Positions 28,294-36,109 of a DNA stretch of 64,000 nt are shown one piece after another; position 1 is the first letter of the stretch, and each line of letters starts with the position of its first letter. The position numbers were made by a program, and so were the translations under genes. Location: the NCBI RefSeq assembly GCF_023546765.1, contig NZ_CP097484.1, forward strand, positions 4,248,001 to 4,312,000, in the 5' to 3' direction. The notes under the pieces were generated by a model. The model saw only the letters and a program-made list of their open reading frames with translations. It ran no database searches and was not told where the DNA came from. The DNA is from Methylobacterium tardum. GTDB lineage: Bacteria; Pseudomonadota; Alphaproteobacteria; Rhizobiales; Beijerinckiaceae.

Positions 28294-29151
28294 ATGACAG
28301 ACCGCACGATCGCCTACCAGGGTGAGCCCGGAGCCAACTCGCACATCATCTGCGCGGAAGCCTTTCCGGACTGGACGTACCTGCCCTGCGCCACCTTCGA
28401 GGATGCGTTCGCGGCCGTCACGGAAGGTCGGGCGCAGCGGGCGATGATCCCGATCGAGAACTCGATCGCCGGCCGCGTCGCCGACATTCACCACCTGATC
28501 CCGACCTCGCCGCTGCACATCGTGGCCGAGCACTTCCTGCCCATCCACTTCCAGCTCATGGTCCTGCCGGGCACGTCGATCGAGACGATCCGGACGGTTC
28601 ACAGCCACGTCCACGCGCTGGGCCAGTGCCGCCGGGTCGTCCGTCGCCTGGGCGTCAAGGCCGTGGTGGCCGGCGACACCGCCGGGGCTGCGCGCGAGAT
28701 CGCCGAGATCGGCGATCCGAGCCGGGCGGCCCTGGCGCCGGCGCTCGCCGCCGCGGTCTACGGGCTCGACATCCTGGAGCGCGACGTCGAGGACGAGGCG
28801 CACAACACCACCCGCTTCGTGGTGTTCTCCCCCGAGCCCGAGCCGGTCGCGCCCGGGACCGAGCCCTGCGTGACGAGCTTCGTGTTCCGCGTCCGCAACA
28901 TCCCGGCCGCCCTCTACAAGGCGCTCGGCGGCTTCGCGACGAACGGCGTCAACATGTCGAAGCTCGAGAGCTACATGATGGACGGTGAGTTCACCGCCAC
29001 GCAGTTCTACGCGGAGGTGGACGGTCATCCGGAGGATCCGGGCCTCGCCCGAGCCCTCGACGAGCTCGGCTTCTTCTCGCGCGAGCTGCGGGTGATCGGC
29101 ACCTACCCGGCCCACCCGTTCCGCGAGGCAGCGCGACCAGCGGCGGAGTGA
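28294..29151 (+). CDS. pheA: Prephenate dehydratase
   Basis: This monofunctional 285-residue enzyme converts prephenate to phenylpyruvate in phenylalanine synthesis. The catalytic domain occupies residues 1-185: AYQGEPGANSH, MIPIENSIAGRV and the active-site TRF motif in HNTTRFVVF. A C-terminal ACT domain (residues about 195-275: SFVFRVRNIPAALYKALGGF, KLESYMMDG) gives feedback inhibition by phenylalanine; its ESRP motif reads ESYM here. No chorismate mutase domain is present. It lies directly behind kdsB, as in other Methylobacterium genomes. Confidence 0.94.
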   Translation: MTDRTIAYQGEPGANSHIICAEAFPDWTYLPCATFEDAFAAVTEGRAQRAMIPIENSIAGRVADIHHLIPTSPLHIVAEHFLPIHFQLMVLPGTSIETIRTVHSHVHALGQCRRVVRRLGVKAVVAGDTAGAAREIAEIGDPSRAALAPALAAAVYGLDILERDVEDEAHNTTRFVVFSPEPEPVAPGTEPCVTSFVFRVRNIPAALYKALGGFATNGVNMSKLESYMMDGEFTATQFYAEVDGHPEDPGLARALDELGFFSRELRVIGTYPAHPFREAARPAAE

Positions 29152-29199
29152 GGCGCATCAGAAAGCACCTTACGCCTCGTCATTGGCATAACGACATTT

Positions 29200-29209
29200 T
29201 GTAGCTACA
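29200..29209. promoter_or_regulatory. Palindrome TGTAGCTACA upstream of brnT, candidate operator
   Basis: TGTAGCTACA is a perfect palindrome seven bases before the brnT start codon, and CTACA recurs beside it (29213-29217 reads CTACA). It lies in a locally AT-rich promoter region that includes TTGGCA at 29183. BrnT-BrnA complexes are known to repress their own promoter, which makes an operator here plausible. Confidence 0.45.
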
Positions 29210-29216
29210 TCTCTAC

Positions 29217-29513
29217 ATGGGCTTTCAGTGGGATCCCGATAAGGATGCGGCGAATCAAGCCAAGCATCTCATCGGATTCCGACAGGCTGCGGAGATCTTC
29301 CGTGGATTCCGGCTGGTCCGTGAGGATAGGCGCCGTGATTACGGCGAGCGCCGGTTCATCAGCCTGGGGCTCTACGATGGGACGGTGCTGCGGGTCGTCT
29401 ATGTCGAACGCGACGGCGACATCCGCCTCATCTCGGCATGGAAGGCGAACCGCCATGACAGGCAGGTCTACGCAGAAGCCCGGGCACGGGCGCGGGGTGC
29501 CCGTCAGGTTTGA
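29217..29513 (+). CDS. brnT: BrnT-type ribonuclease toxin
   Basis: This 98-residue toxin of a type II toxin-antitoxin system has the RelE-like fold. Family motifs are FQWDPDKDAANQAKHLIGF at the N-terminus, DYGERRFISLGLYDG in the middle and IRLISAWKANRHDRQVY at the C-terminus, where His/Arg residues contribute to RNA cleavage. Uncontrolled, it degrades mRNA and stops growth; BrnA neutralises it. The brnA start lies inside brnT, overlapping by 59 bases, tighter than usual. It sits downstream of pheA on the same strand with its own promoter-like region. Confidence 0.85.
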   Translation: MGFQWDPDKDAANQAKHLIGFRQAAEIFRGFRLVREDRRRDYGERRFISLGLYDGTVLRVVYVERDGDIRLISAWKANRHDRQVYAEARARARGARQV

Positions 29514-29796
29514 CGGATTCGCCGATATGCCGGCGGCCGAACCGTTGAGCGATGCTCTCAAGGCCATGGACGATGAAGAGGTCGAACGGCGGGCAGCCGC
29601 CGACCCCGATGCCGGGCCGATTCCGGCCGGCTTCTGGGACGAAGCGGAACCGGCGCCGCCTCGGAACAAGGAGCAGATCACGCTTCGGCTGGACGCGAAT
29701 GTGCTGCAGCACTTCCGGAAGTCCGGAAAGGACTATCAGTCCCGGATCAACGCGGTGCTGAAGAGCTACGTGCAGGCGCAAGAGAAGCGGCGGTAG
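29455..29796 (+). CDS. brnA: BrnA-type antitoxin
   Basis: This 113-residue antitoxin starts at the ATG at 29455, inside brnT. The C-terminal ribbon-helix-helix DNA-binding part is PPRNKEQITLRLDANVLQHF followed by RKSGKDYQSRINAVLKSYV, the classical BrnA ending. The N-terminal half contains the acidic toxin-binding segment. An ATG at 29527 (MPAAEPLSD) would give an 89-residue protein nearer the usual length, without the overlap; sequence alone does not decide. It likely acts as toxin inhibitor and autorepressor. Confidence 0.82.
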   Translation: MTGRSTQKPGHGRGVPVRFDGFADMPAAEPLSDALKAMDDEEVERRAAADPDAGPIPAGFWDEAEPAPPRNKEQITLRLDANVLQHFRKSGKDYQSRINAVLKSYVQAQEKRR

Positions 29797-29805
29797 CGTC
29801 GACCT

Positions 29806-30531
29806 TCATTCCCGCCGCAGCACCCGATCCGCGGCCAGATCCGACCAGAAACCCGGCCGGAAGTCGCGCTTGAGCGCCTCCGGGTCGTAGACGGTCTCGA
29901 CCCAGGTCAGGAAGTCCATCCCCCTGGCCTCGCCCTCCAGGCGGTAGCGGGCGAAGAACGCGTCCAGGATGCCGGTCTTGGCGAAGCGGAGATGGCCGTA
30001 GCGGGCCGAGAGCTGCCGGGCGGCCTCGGCGACGGGCCGGCCCTCGTGCAGGATCAGGTAGAGGGCCGAGGCGAGGCCGGCCCGGTCGGCGCCCGACTTG
30101 CAGTGCATCACCGCCGGGTAGGCGACGCTCGCAAAGAAGTCCTTGGCAGCCAGGATGGTCTCCCGGTCCGGCGCCTCCCGAGAGCGCAGCACGAATTCCC
30201 GCAGGATCAGGCCGTGGCGCTCGCAGGCCTCGCGCTGCAGCGGCCAGGACCCGTGCTCGCGGCCGCCGCGCAGGGAGATGATCGTGCGCACGCCCTCGGC
30301 GCGGAAGCGGGCGAGCTGGTGCGGTCCGGGCTGGGCCGAGCGCCAGAGCGCACCGGTGCCGACCCGATGGCGGTTGAGATAGGCGAGCCGGAACACGCCG
30401 TGGTCCATCAGCAGCATGTTGGCCCAGGCCCTCAGCCGGTCGCCGGGGCCGGCGATCGGCCGCTCGAAGCGGGCGATCCGGGCCATGCGCCGCGCGTAGC
30501 GCGTCTCGGGCTTGAGGAAGCGGTTGAACAA
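29806..30531 (-). CDS. Tyrosine/dual-specificity protein phosphatase
   Basis: This 241-residue protein has the phosphatase P-loop HCKSGADR (H143, catalytic C144, R150; CX5R), with the preceding strand YPAVM and the general-acid loop near REFVLRSREAPD. It is similar to bacterial DSP/PTP-like phosphatases that act on phosphotyrosine or inositol phosphates. No signal peptide is apparent, so it is cytoplasmic. The start is a TTG at 30531; no ATG or GTG was found close by in frame, and the first residues (LFNRFLKPETR) resemble homologues. It is convergent with brnA and divergent from the GNAT gene. Confidence 0.82.
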   Translation of the reverse strand: MFNRFLKPETRYARRMARIARFERPIAGPGDRLRAWANMLLMDHGVFRLAYLNRHRVGTGALWRSAQPGPHQLARFRAEGVRTIISLRGGREHGSWPLQREACERHGLILREFVLRSREAPDRETILAAKDFFASVAYPAVMHCKSGADRAGLASALYLILHEGRPVAEAARQLSARYGHLRFAKTGILDAFFARYRLEGEARGMDFLTWVETVYDPEALKRDFRPGFWSDLAADRVLRRE

Positions 30532-30726
30532 GGCCGTGCTGCCGGAGGGAACGAGCGCGGGCTCTACCAGCCGCCCGAGGGGCCGGCAATTCGCGTCTCC
30601 TGCCGCCGTCGCGGCCGATCGCCGGAAACCGGCGCCGTTCTTGCCTTCACTCCGCCCGGATCGGCATCGAACCTGCGGCGACCGCGCGGGTTATCCGCCG
30701 GTCGGACGAGGGGAGGCCGGAATCCC

Positions 30727-31233
30727 ATGAGCACGCGCACCACGAGCATCCGCCGGGCCCGCGAGGCCGATCTCGGCGGCTTGTCCAAGGTGTTCGATGC
30801 CTCGTGGCGTGAGGCCTATCGCGGGATCATTCCGGGACTGCCCCTGGAGCGCCTGATTTCCAGCCGCGACCGGACATGGTGGCGCGGAGCCCTGCGCCGC
30901 GGCCGGCCGATCGCCGTCGCCGAGACCGGCGATCGGGTGGTCGGCTACGCCGCCTACGGCCGCACCCGCAGCCGCGCCCTCGGCACGGAAGCCGAGATCG
31001 ACGAGCTCTATCTCCTGCCGGAATACCAGGGCGTCGGCCTCGGCCGCCGCCTGTTCCGCGCGGTCCGCAACGACCTTGCGGATCATGGCCTGACCCAGCT
31101 CGGGGTCTGGAGCCTGGAGGACAACGAACGGGCCGGCGCCTTCTACGAGGGGCTCGGCGGCAAGGCCGGCCCGCGCGTGCTGGACCGCGTGGCGGGCATC
31201 CCGCTGCCGAAGGTCGGCTACCTGTTCGGCTGA
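30727..31233 (+). CDS. GNAT family N-acetyltransferase
   Basis: This 168-residue GNAT protein has the acetyl-CoA motif A LYLLPEYQGVGLGRRLFRAV (Q-x-x-G-x-G/L-x-G) and the C-terminal motif GVWSLEDNERAGAFYEGLGG, common in the RimI-like subgroup. N-terminal SIRRAREADLGGLSKVFDASWREAYRGI is standard for this family. The ATG at 30727 is preceded by GGGGAGG at about 30711. The substrate is unknown. A ppa gene follows 111 bases downstream with its own start region. Confidence 0.86.
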   Translation: MSTRTTSIRRAREADLGGLSKVFDASWREAYRGIIPGLPLERLISSRDRTWWRGALRRGRPIAVAETGDRVVGYAAYGRTRSRALGTEAEIDELYLLPEYQGVGLGRRLFRAVRNDLADHGLTQLGVWSLEDNERAGAFYEGLGGKAGPRVLDRVAGIPLPKVGYLFG

Positions 31234-31344
31234 CGTTTTCCAGTGCCCGTTGCCCGGCTGCAACCCTTCCAGATTTGCATTGGCGATCCGCGTCTCTAAG
31301 AGGTCTGGGACGCGAAGCAGACCGCATTCCGGAAGCGAAACGCC

Positions 31345-31878
31345 ATGAAGATCGACGCCATCCCGCTCGGCAAGAAGCCGCCGCACGACGTCAACGTGAT
31401 CGTCGAGGTGCCGCTGGGCGGCGAGCCGATCAAGTATGAGATGGACAAGGAATCCGGCGCGCTGGTCGTCGACCGGTTCCTCTACACGCCGATGTTCTAC
31501 CCGGGCAATTACGGCTTCATCCCCCACACCCTGTCGGGCGACGGCGACCCCTGCGACGTGCTGGTGGCCAATACCCGCGCGGTGTTGCCGGGCGCCATCA
31601 TCAGCGCGCGCCCCGTGGGCGTGATGGTGATGCAGGACGAGGGCGGCGAGGACGAGAAGATCATCGCTGTCCCGTCGCGCCACCTGACCAAGCGTTACGA
31701 CCGGGTCGAGAACTACACCGACCTGCCCGAGATCACGATCCACCAGATCCAGCACTTCTTCGAGCACTACAAGGATCTGGAGCCCGGCAAGTGGGTCAAG
31801 TTCGTCCGCTGGGGCGACAAGGAGGAGGCCCACCGCCTGATCGAGGAGGCGATCGAGCGGGGCAAGGCCAAGAAGTAG
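31345..31878 (+). CDS. ppa: Inorganic pyrophosphatase (family I)
   Basis: The enzyme hydrolyses PPi to drive biosynthesis in the cytoplasm. It is 177 residues with all family I landmarks: [18 protein letters not shown] at the N-terminus, [12 protein letters not shown], the metal-binding signature DGDPCDVLV and the late ENYTDLPEI and [16 protein letters not shown] segments. Length and motifs match other alphaproteobacterial enzymes. The spacer before it (31234-31344) is relatively AT-rich and probably carries a promoter. Confidence 0.95.
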   Translation: MKIDAIPLGKKPPHDVNVIVEVPLGGEPIKYEMDKESGALVVDRFLYTPMFYPGNYGFIPHTLSGDGDPCDVLVANTRAVLPGAIISARPVGVMVMQDEGGEDEKIIAVPSRHLTKRYDRVENYTDLPEITIHQIQHFFEHYKDLEPGKWVKFVRWGDKEEAHRLIEEAIERGKAKK

Positions 31879-31921
31879 CGGTTCCGGCGGCTGCGCCCGC
31901 GGGGGACGCGGCCGTTACCGT

Positions 31922-32455
31922 TCAACCGTCGATGCGGCGCAGCCCGGCCCGGTAGCGCCGGGCATTCTCCACGTAGCGCAGAGCGGCCTGTCGCAGGCCT
32001 TCGATGGCCGCCTCGTCGAGGGTGCGGACCGCCTTGGCCGGCGCGCCGACGATCAGGCTGTGATCCGGGAAGGTCTTGCCCTCGGTGACCAGCGCGTTGG
32101 CGCCGACCAGGCAGCCGCGGCCGATGACGGCGCCGTTCAGGACCGTGGCGCCCATGCCGATCAGGCTGCCGTCCCCGATCGTGCAGCCGTGAACAATGGC
32201 CCCGTGGCCGACCGTGACATCGGTCCCGATGCTGAGCGGAAAGCCGGGATCGACGTGCATGATCACGCCTTCCTGGACGTTGGTGCGGTCGCCGATGCGG
32301 ATCGGCTCGTTGTCGCCGCGCAGGGCCGCCCCGAACCAGATCCCGACATCGAGACCGAGATGGACCCGGCCGATCACCTGCGCGTCGGGGGCGATCCAGA
32401 CCCTGTCGGGATCGGCGAGGTCCGGCACGTGATCGTCGAGGGCGTAGAGGGGCAT
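31922..32455 (-). CDS. Gamma-carbonic anhydrase-like left-handed beta-helix protein
   Basis: This 177-residue protein has the hexapeptide-repeat left-handed beta-helix of the gamma-carbonic anhydrase/PaaY/YrdA group: IAPDAQVIGRVHLGLDVGI, then IRIGDRTNVQEGVIMHV and ATVLNGAVIGRGCLVGANAL. The three metal-ligand histidines (H67, H84, H89) are present in MHVDP, VGHG and VHG. Whether it has carbonic anhydrase activity is uncertain: many YrdA-type members are inactive. The gene is convergent with ppa, 43 bases away. Confidence 0.87.
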   Translation of the reverse strand: MPLYALDDHVPDLADPDRVWIAPDAQVIGRVHLGLDVGIWFGAALRGDNEPIRIGDRTNVQEGVIMHVDPGFPLSIGTDVTVGHGAIVHGCTIGDGSLIGMGATVLNGAVIGRGCLVGANALVTEGKTFPDHSLIVGAPAKAVRTLDEAAIEGLRQAALRYVENARRYRAGLRRIDG

Positions 32456-32620
32456 GGCGGCCTTTCAGCGCTGCGCGGTCCGCGGAACGGTGCTCACCGG
32501 CGGCCGGCAGGGCCCGTGACCGAAGACGATTGTCGTCTGTCGCGGGAATGGCACGGTCCGAACGGGCTGCCAATGCTAGTCAGGATGTGCGGGCAGGCGA
32601 GACGCGGATTGGGCTCACGG

Positions 32621-32899
32621 ATGGCGCGGATCTCGGCATGGATCGGGCTTGTGGCGCTCCTCGCGATCCCGGGCGCGTCGGCGGCGGATCTGCGCGAGGT
32701 CGCACCGCGGACCGGGTTTGTGGCGACATGCGAGGATCTCGGGACGTTCTGCTTCGCCGACGCCTGCGGTCCCGATCAGATCGCGGCGGCCCAGAGATGC
32801 CGGGCCCGCTGCCCGAGCGCCGCGATCATGAGCGTCGTTCCGGCAGCCTGCCCGGCCCACGACGCGAATCCGACGATCGTTCTTCGGCGTCGCGGCTGA
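32621..32899 (+). CDS. Small secreted six-cysteine protein
   Basis: This 92-residue protein has a Sec signal (MARISAWIGLVALLAIPGASA, cut before ADL) and a short mature domain with six cysteines, in CEDLGTFCFADACG, RCRARCP and PAACP. The even count suggests disulphide bonds in the periplasm. I recognise no family. The start is ambiguous: an upstream ATG at 32573 would add 16 residues before the hydrophobic segment. It is oriented away from the carbonic anhydrase-like gene, and downstream lie 386 bases of mostly non-coding DNA. Confidence 0.6.
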   Translation: MARISAWIGLVALLAIPGASAADLREVAPRTGFVATCEDLGTFCFADACGPDQIAAAQRCRARCPSAAIMSVVPAACPAHDANPTIVLRRRG

Positions 32900-33040
32900 C
32901 ATCGCAGCGTGGCTCGAAGCACACGGACCAGTTCTTCAGTTCTCCCCAGCAAAGATTCCCACGGGCTGCGGCAACAAAACACGGCGCGCGGAATTGAGTC
33001 TTCGCGAAGTGCCGAACGACAGAAACGAGGACGCGGATAG

Positions 33041-33256
33041 ATGCCCGCGAATGCGCGTCAGATCCGCAAGCAGACCCTGCTCGCAAGTGATCTTCATCCA
33101 CCCCGGTCCGGGTTGAAGGCCGATCCCGTCCTGTACGGCGTCGCCGCAGGGCTGCAGACGCTGTTTCCCCCCGTGACGGTCAACGGGCGGGCCGCGAGCG
33201 AGACCGCCGGGTCGGGGACCGTCAAGGACCTGCGCAGCCGGACCGGCTCGACATAA
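33041..33256 (+). CDS. Hypothetical protein of 71 residues (uncertain)
   Basis: The frame starts ATG at 33041 with GAGGA ten bases upstream. Third-position GC is high, as in real genes here. The product (MPANARQIRKQTLLASDLHP...) is a mildly basic protein with no membrane segment or motif. No relatives are recognised, and the 32900-33285 spacer is otherwise without a supported gene, so this may be chance. Confidence 0.35.
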   Translation: MPANARQIRKQTLLASDLHPPRSGLKADPVLYGVAAGLQTLFPPVTVNGRAASETAGSGTVKDLRSRTGST

Positions 33257-33285
33257 TCGGCTTCCATCGTCCCGAGTCCCGCGGC

Positions 33286-33450
33286 TCAGCTCGCGAGGCG
33301 GACGATCAGAAGCAAGGTCGCCAGCGTCGGAATGGCGGCAGCGAGCCACAGGGCTCCGAGGTGGAAGCTCTCTGGCCCGGTGAAGCGCAGGGTGCGCGTC
33401 GTGCCGGAGCGCGGCCCCTCTCCGCGCCCGATACCGATTCCCACTGGCAT
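33286..33450 (-). CDS. Small single-helix membrane protein of 54 residues
   Basis: A 54-residue frame starts with ATG at 33450 and ends at TGA (33286-33288). GGAGGAGG, revcomp of 33456-33463, lies five bases upstream and is among the strongest ribosome binding sites in the window. The N-terminal half is polar and Gly/Arg/Thr-rich (GIGIGRGEGPRSGTTRTLRF); the C-terminal half is one hydrophobic helix (LGALWLAAAIPTLATLLLIV). No family is recognised. It lies upstream of, and on the same strand as, no close partner: the META-domain gene ends 95 bases above it. Confidence 0.55.
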   Translation of the reverse strand: MPVGIGIGRGEGPRSGTTRTLRFTGPESFHLGALWLAAAIPTLATLLLIVRLAS

Positions 33451-33545
33451 CCGTGGCCTCCTCCGATGCCGGAGGAGTAAGGGCCGCCGCCCCTCAAGGC
33501 CCTCTGAATCGGCGGGCCTCTTCGCGTGGCGTGGTGAACCGGCCG

Positions 33546-34064
33546 TTAAAGGGCGCGGTCGAACTTCAGCTCACCGTTCGGGCTCTTCAGCACCAGCTGG
33601 GAGCCGACCATGTCCCACACCGCCGAGGTGCGCAGGGCGACGAAGTAGGCCTGCTCGGAGGCGGCGAGACCCTTGTCGCAGCTCTTCTTGGTGAGCGCGA
33701 GCGGCCCGACCGCGATGTGCTGCTCCTTGAGCGGGAAGGCGGTGGCCGCGAAGGTGTTGCAGCCGCCGTAGCCGCGGGCCCGGTACTGCTTGTCGATGAT
33801 GAAGCTCGGGCGGTCGCCACCGGTGAACGGCTTGCCGTTGAGGCTCACCGCCGTCCAGGTCGAATCGAGCGGGAAGATCTTCTCGCTGGCCTTGGCCCCC
33901 GGCACGTACTGGGGCTTCTTCTCGTCTTCGCCGCCGGGACGGCGGTTGCCCTTGCCGAAGCCGGTCGGGGACCCGCCGCCCATCTGGGCCTGCGCCTGCG
34001 TCGCCGCAGACAGGTCTATGGCCAGCACGGCGCAGGCCAAGGTCGCGATCAGCACCCCTCTCAT
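33546..34064 (-). CDS. META-domain protein, secreted
   Basis: This 172-residue protein has a signal peptide (MRGVLIATLACAVLAIDLSA...AQAQ, cut near residue 27) and a C-terminal META/HslJ domain: LDSTWTAVSLNGKPFTGG, then GYGGCNTFAATAF (the conserved GCN) and KKSCDKGLAASEQAYFVAL. HslJ-like proteins sit in the envelope and are linked to stress or antibiotic tolerance. A Lys/Glu-rich linker with GGSPTGFGKGNRRPGG lies between leader and domain. It is divergent from the XRE-like regulator gene. Confidence 0.83.
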   Translation of the reverse strand: MRGVLIATLACAVLAIDLSAATQAQAQMGGGSPTGFGKGNRRPGGEDEKKPQYVPGAKASEKIFPLDSTWTAVSLNGKPFTGGDRPSFIIDKQYRARGYGGCNTFAATAFPLKEQHIAVGPLALTKKSCDKGLAASEQAYFVALRTSAVWDMVGSQLVLKSPNGELKFDRAL

Positions 34065-34279
34065 CGTCCAGTCCCCATCTCGCGCGCTCCGCGCTCAGGT
34101 CATCCCGGATCCGGAAAGCGCGGCGCCTGCCGCGCGGGCCAACCCCGGAAGGGCCGTTCCGAATCTATGCGCCTTGCCGGATGCGCCAGGATTTCAGCAC
34201 AATTATGGTCGTGCTTCGTCGCGTGCGCTCGGAAACGATCGGGGACTGTCGCCGTTGTTGATCATCGCACCGCGGGAGA

Positions 34280-34609
34280 GTGACGTTGGCCGGATCGGAC
34301 GGAGGGGCGCAGAGCGGCACCCGAGCAGGGGTGATGAGCCCGGCGCAATCGCGGGCGGCCCGGGGCCTGCTCGGCTGGTCGGAAGCCGACCTCGCCGCCA
34401 AGGTTGGCCTCGACGCGCAGCTCGTCCACGATTTCGAGGGCGGTTACGGCGATCCGCCGAGCGGACAGATCGAGGCCCTGCGGAGCGCGCTCTGTGCGGC
34501 CGGGGCGGTCTTCACCGACGCGCCGACGCAGGGCGTTCATCTCGCAGACCGGCCCAACCCCGACGAAGGCACGCGCCCAGACGCGCTCACGACCGAGAAC
34601 GACCGGTAG
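34280..34609 (+). CDS. Small XRE-like helix-turn-helix protein
   Basis: This 109-residue protein contains a Cro/CI-type helix-turn-helix: MSPAQSRAARGLLGWSEADL then AAKVGLDAQLVHDFEGG, closely following the pattern of Rhizobiales XRE regulators (TPAQCRAARALLGWSQEEL). The C-terminal 40 residues are polar and disordered. Start choice is uncertain: GTG at 34280, TTG at 34286 or ATG at 34334 (which begins with MSPAQS and matches homologue lengths). The target is unknown. A hairpin lies 18 bases after the stop. Confidence 0.72.
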   Translation: MTLAGSDGGAQSGTRAGVMSPAQSRAARGLLGWSEADLAAKVGLDAQLVHDFEGGYGDPPSGQIEALRSALCAAGAVFTDAPTQGVHLADRPNPDEGTRPDALTTENDR

Positions 34610-34626
34610 CGGCACGTCCGGATCCC

Positions 34627-34650
34627 GAACGCGCCGCTCATGGCGCGTTC
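34627..34650. terminator. Hairpin after the XRE-like gene
   Basis: GAACGCGCC and GGCGCGTTC form a perfect 9-bp stem with a GCTCAT loop. It follows the XRE-like stop by 17 bases and precedes the deacetylase operon by about 130. No T tract follows, so termination is inferred only from position. Confidence 0.5.
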
Positions 34651-34781
34651 AGACGCCCGGGACGATAGCGGGGAAGCCTCCGCTCAACGACCCTGGAGCG
34701 ATCTGTGACCGATCTGATCCGCCGCCCGTCCCGGACCTGCGCGTGTCGCGCGTCGTTCGCAAGCTCGGTGGCGATCCGCTG

Positions 34782-35519
34782 ATGCGCGCCGACGCGTTCC
34801 TGGCCGCCGCCGACGCCTTGCCCCTCGGGAGCCTCGACGCTCTGGCCGGGACGGGCGGCCTCGTGGTCGTCGCCCCGCATCCCGACGACGAGAGCCTGGG
34901 CTGCGGCGGCCTGATCGCCGCCGCACGGGCGGCCGGACGGCGCGTGCACCTCGTGGTGATCAGCGACGGATGCGGCTCGCACACCCATTCAGCACTGTAT
35001 CCGCCCGAGAAGCTGCGCACCCTGCGCGAGGCCGAGACCGTGCGGGCGGTGACTTTGCTCGGGCTCAGCGCTGACGATGTGACGTTCCTGCGCCTGCCCG
35101 ACGCCCATGTCCCCAGCAACGGACCGGACGCCGAAGCCGCGGCGCGCGCCGTGGAGCGGGCGGCGACGGCCTGCGGCGCCAGCGCGGCCTTTGTGACGTG
35201 GCGTCACGACCCGCATTGCGACCACAAGGCGGCCGCCGCGATCGTTTCCCTAGCCCGGCCCGCGATGCCGGGCGTGCGGATCTACGAGTATCCGGTCTGG
35301 GGCTGGACCCTGCCGCCCGAGACTGAGGTCGGCCCGGAGCCGACCGGCCTGCGCCTCGACGTCTCCGCCTACCGGGCGATCAAGGCCCGCGCCGTGGCCG
35401 CCCATGAATCGCAGACGACCGACCTGATCTCGGACGATCCCGGAGGTTTCCGGCTGGAGCCGGCGATGATCGAGCGGCTGTGCGGTCCCTTCGAACGCTT
35501 CGTCGCGGTCCCGGCATGA
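34782..35519 (+). CDS. PIG-L family deacetylase (LmbE-like)
   Basis: This 245-residue zinc-dependent N-acetyl-sugar deacetylase carries the AHPDDE metal site (VVAPHPDDESLGCGG, HPDDE at residues 33-37) and the second site HDPHCDHKAAA with HxxDH. Such enzymes deacetylate GlcNAc in GlcNAc-PI, mycothiol, bacillithiol or antibiotic precursors. It opens an operon: its stop overlaps the ATG of a methyltransferase, whose stop overlaps the GTG of a GT2. The start is ATG at 34782; a GTG at 34743 would add 13 residues (VSRVVRKLGG...). The product of the operon is unknown. Confidence 0.88.
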   Translation: MRADAFLAAADALPLGSLDALAGTGGLVVVAPHPDDESLGCGGLIAAARAAGRRVHLVVISDGCGSHTHSALYPPEKLRTLREAETVRAVTLLGLSADDVTFLRLPDAHVPSNGPDAEAAARAVERAATACGASAAFVTWRHDPHCDHKAAAAIVSLARPAMPGVRIYEYPVWGWTLPPETEVGPEPTGLRLDVSAYRAIKARAVAAHESQTTDLISDDPGGFRLEPAMIERLCGPFERFVAVPA

Positions 35520-36109
35520 CCCGGCGGACGCAGACGCTTCCGGAGGCGTATTTCGTCGGCATCTACGCCGACAACCCGGACCCCTGGGGCTTCACGTCGT
35601 CGGCCTATGAGCGCGACAAGTACGGGGCGACGCTCGCGAGCCTGCCGCGGGAGCGCTACCGGTCGGCCTTCGAGCCGGCCTGCTCGATCGGGGTCTTCAC
35701 CCGCGCCCTGTCCGAGCGCTGCGACAGGCTGATCGCGATGGATCTGGTCCCCGCCGCCGTGGAGGCCGCACGCGCCCGTTGCGCGGACCGGCCCCACATC
35801 GAGATCCGGGAGGGCGCCATGCCGGGCGACTGGCCCGACGGCCGATTCGACCTGATCGTCCTGTCCGAGTTCCTGTACTTCCTGGCGCCGGCGGATTTCG
35901 CCGAGCTGGTGCGTCGCGCCGGCGAGACGATCGAACCCGGGGGCGACATCGTGCTGGTGCACTGGCTCGGCGAGACGGACTATCCGCTCTCGGGCGACGC
36001 CGCCGCCGAGGGTTTCATCCGGTCCGCCGCGCCGTTCGCGAAGGTTCTCCACCAGTCCCGGGCGGCGGAGTACCGGATCGATGTCCTGCGGGCCGGGATC
36101 GACGCGTGA
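35516..36109 (+). CDS. SAM-dependent methyltransferase (NodS-like)
   Basis: This 197-residue class I methyltransferase starts ATG at 35516, overlapping the deacetylase stop (ATGA). The SAM-binding motif I is FEPACSIGVFTRAL, motif II LIAMDLVPAAV and the motif IV region FDLIVLSEFLYFL, which resembles the NodS family that N-methylates the deacetylated glucosamine of Nod factors. N-terminal PWGFTSSAYERDKY is typical of the same group. In an operon with a sugar deacetylase it may methylate the freed amine. The acceptor is not known. Confidence 0.85.
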   Translation: MTRRTQTLPEAYFVGIYADNPDPWGFTSSAYERDKYGATLASLPRERYRSAFEPACSIGVFTRALSERCDRLIAMDLVPAAVEAARARCADRPHIEIREGAMPGDWPDGRFDLIVLSEFLYFLAPADFAELVRRAGETIEPGGDIVLVHWLGETDYPLSGDAAAEGFIRSAAPFAKVLHQSRAAEYRIDVLRAGIDA

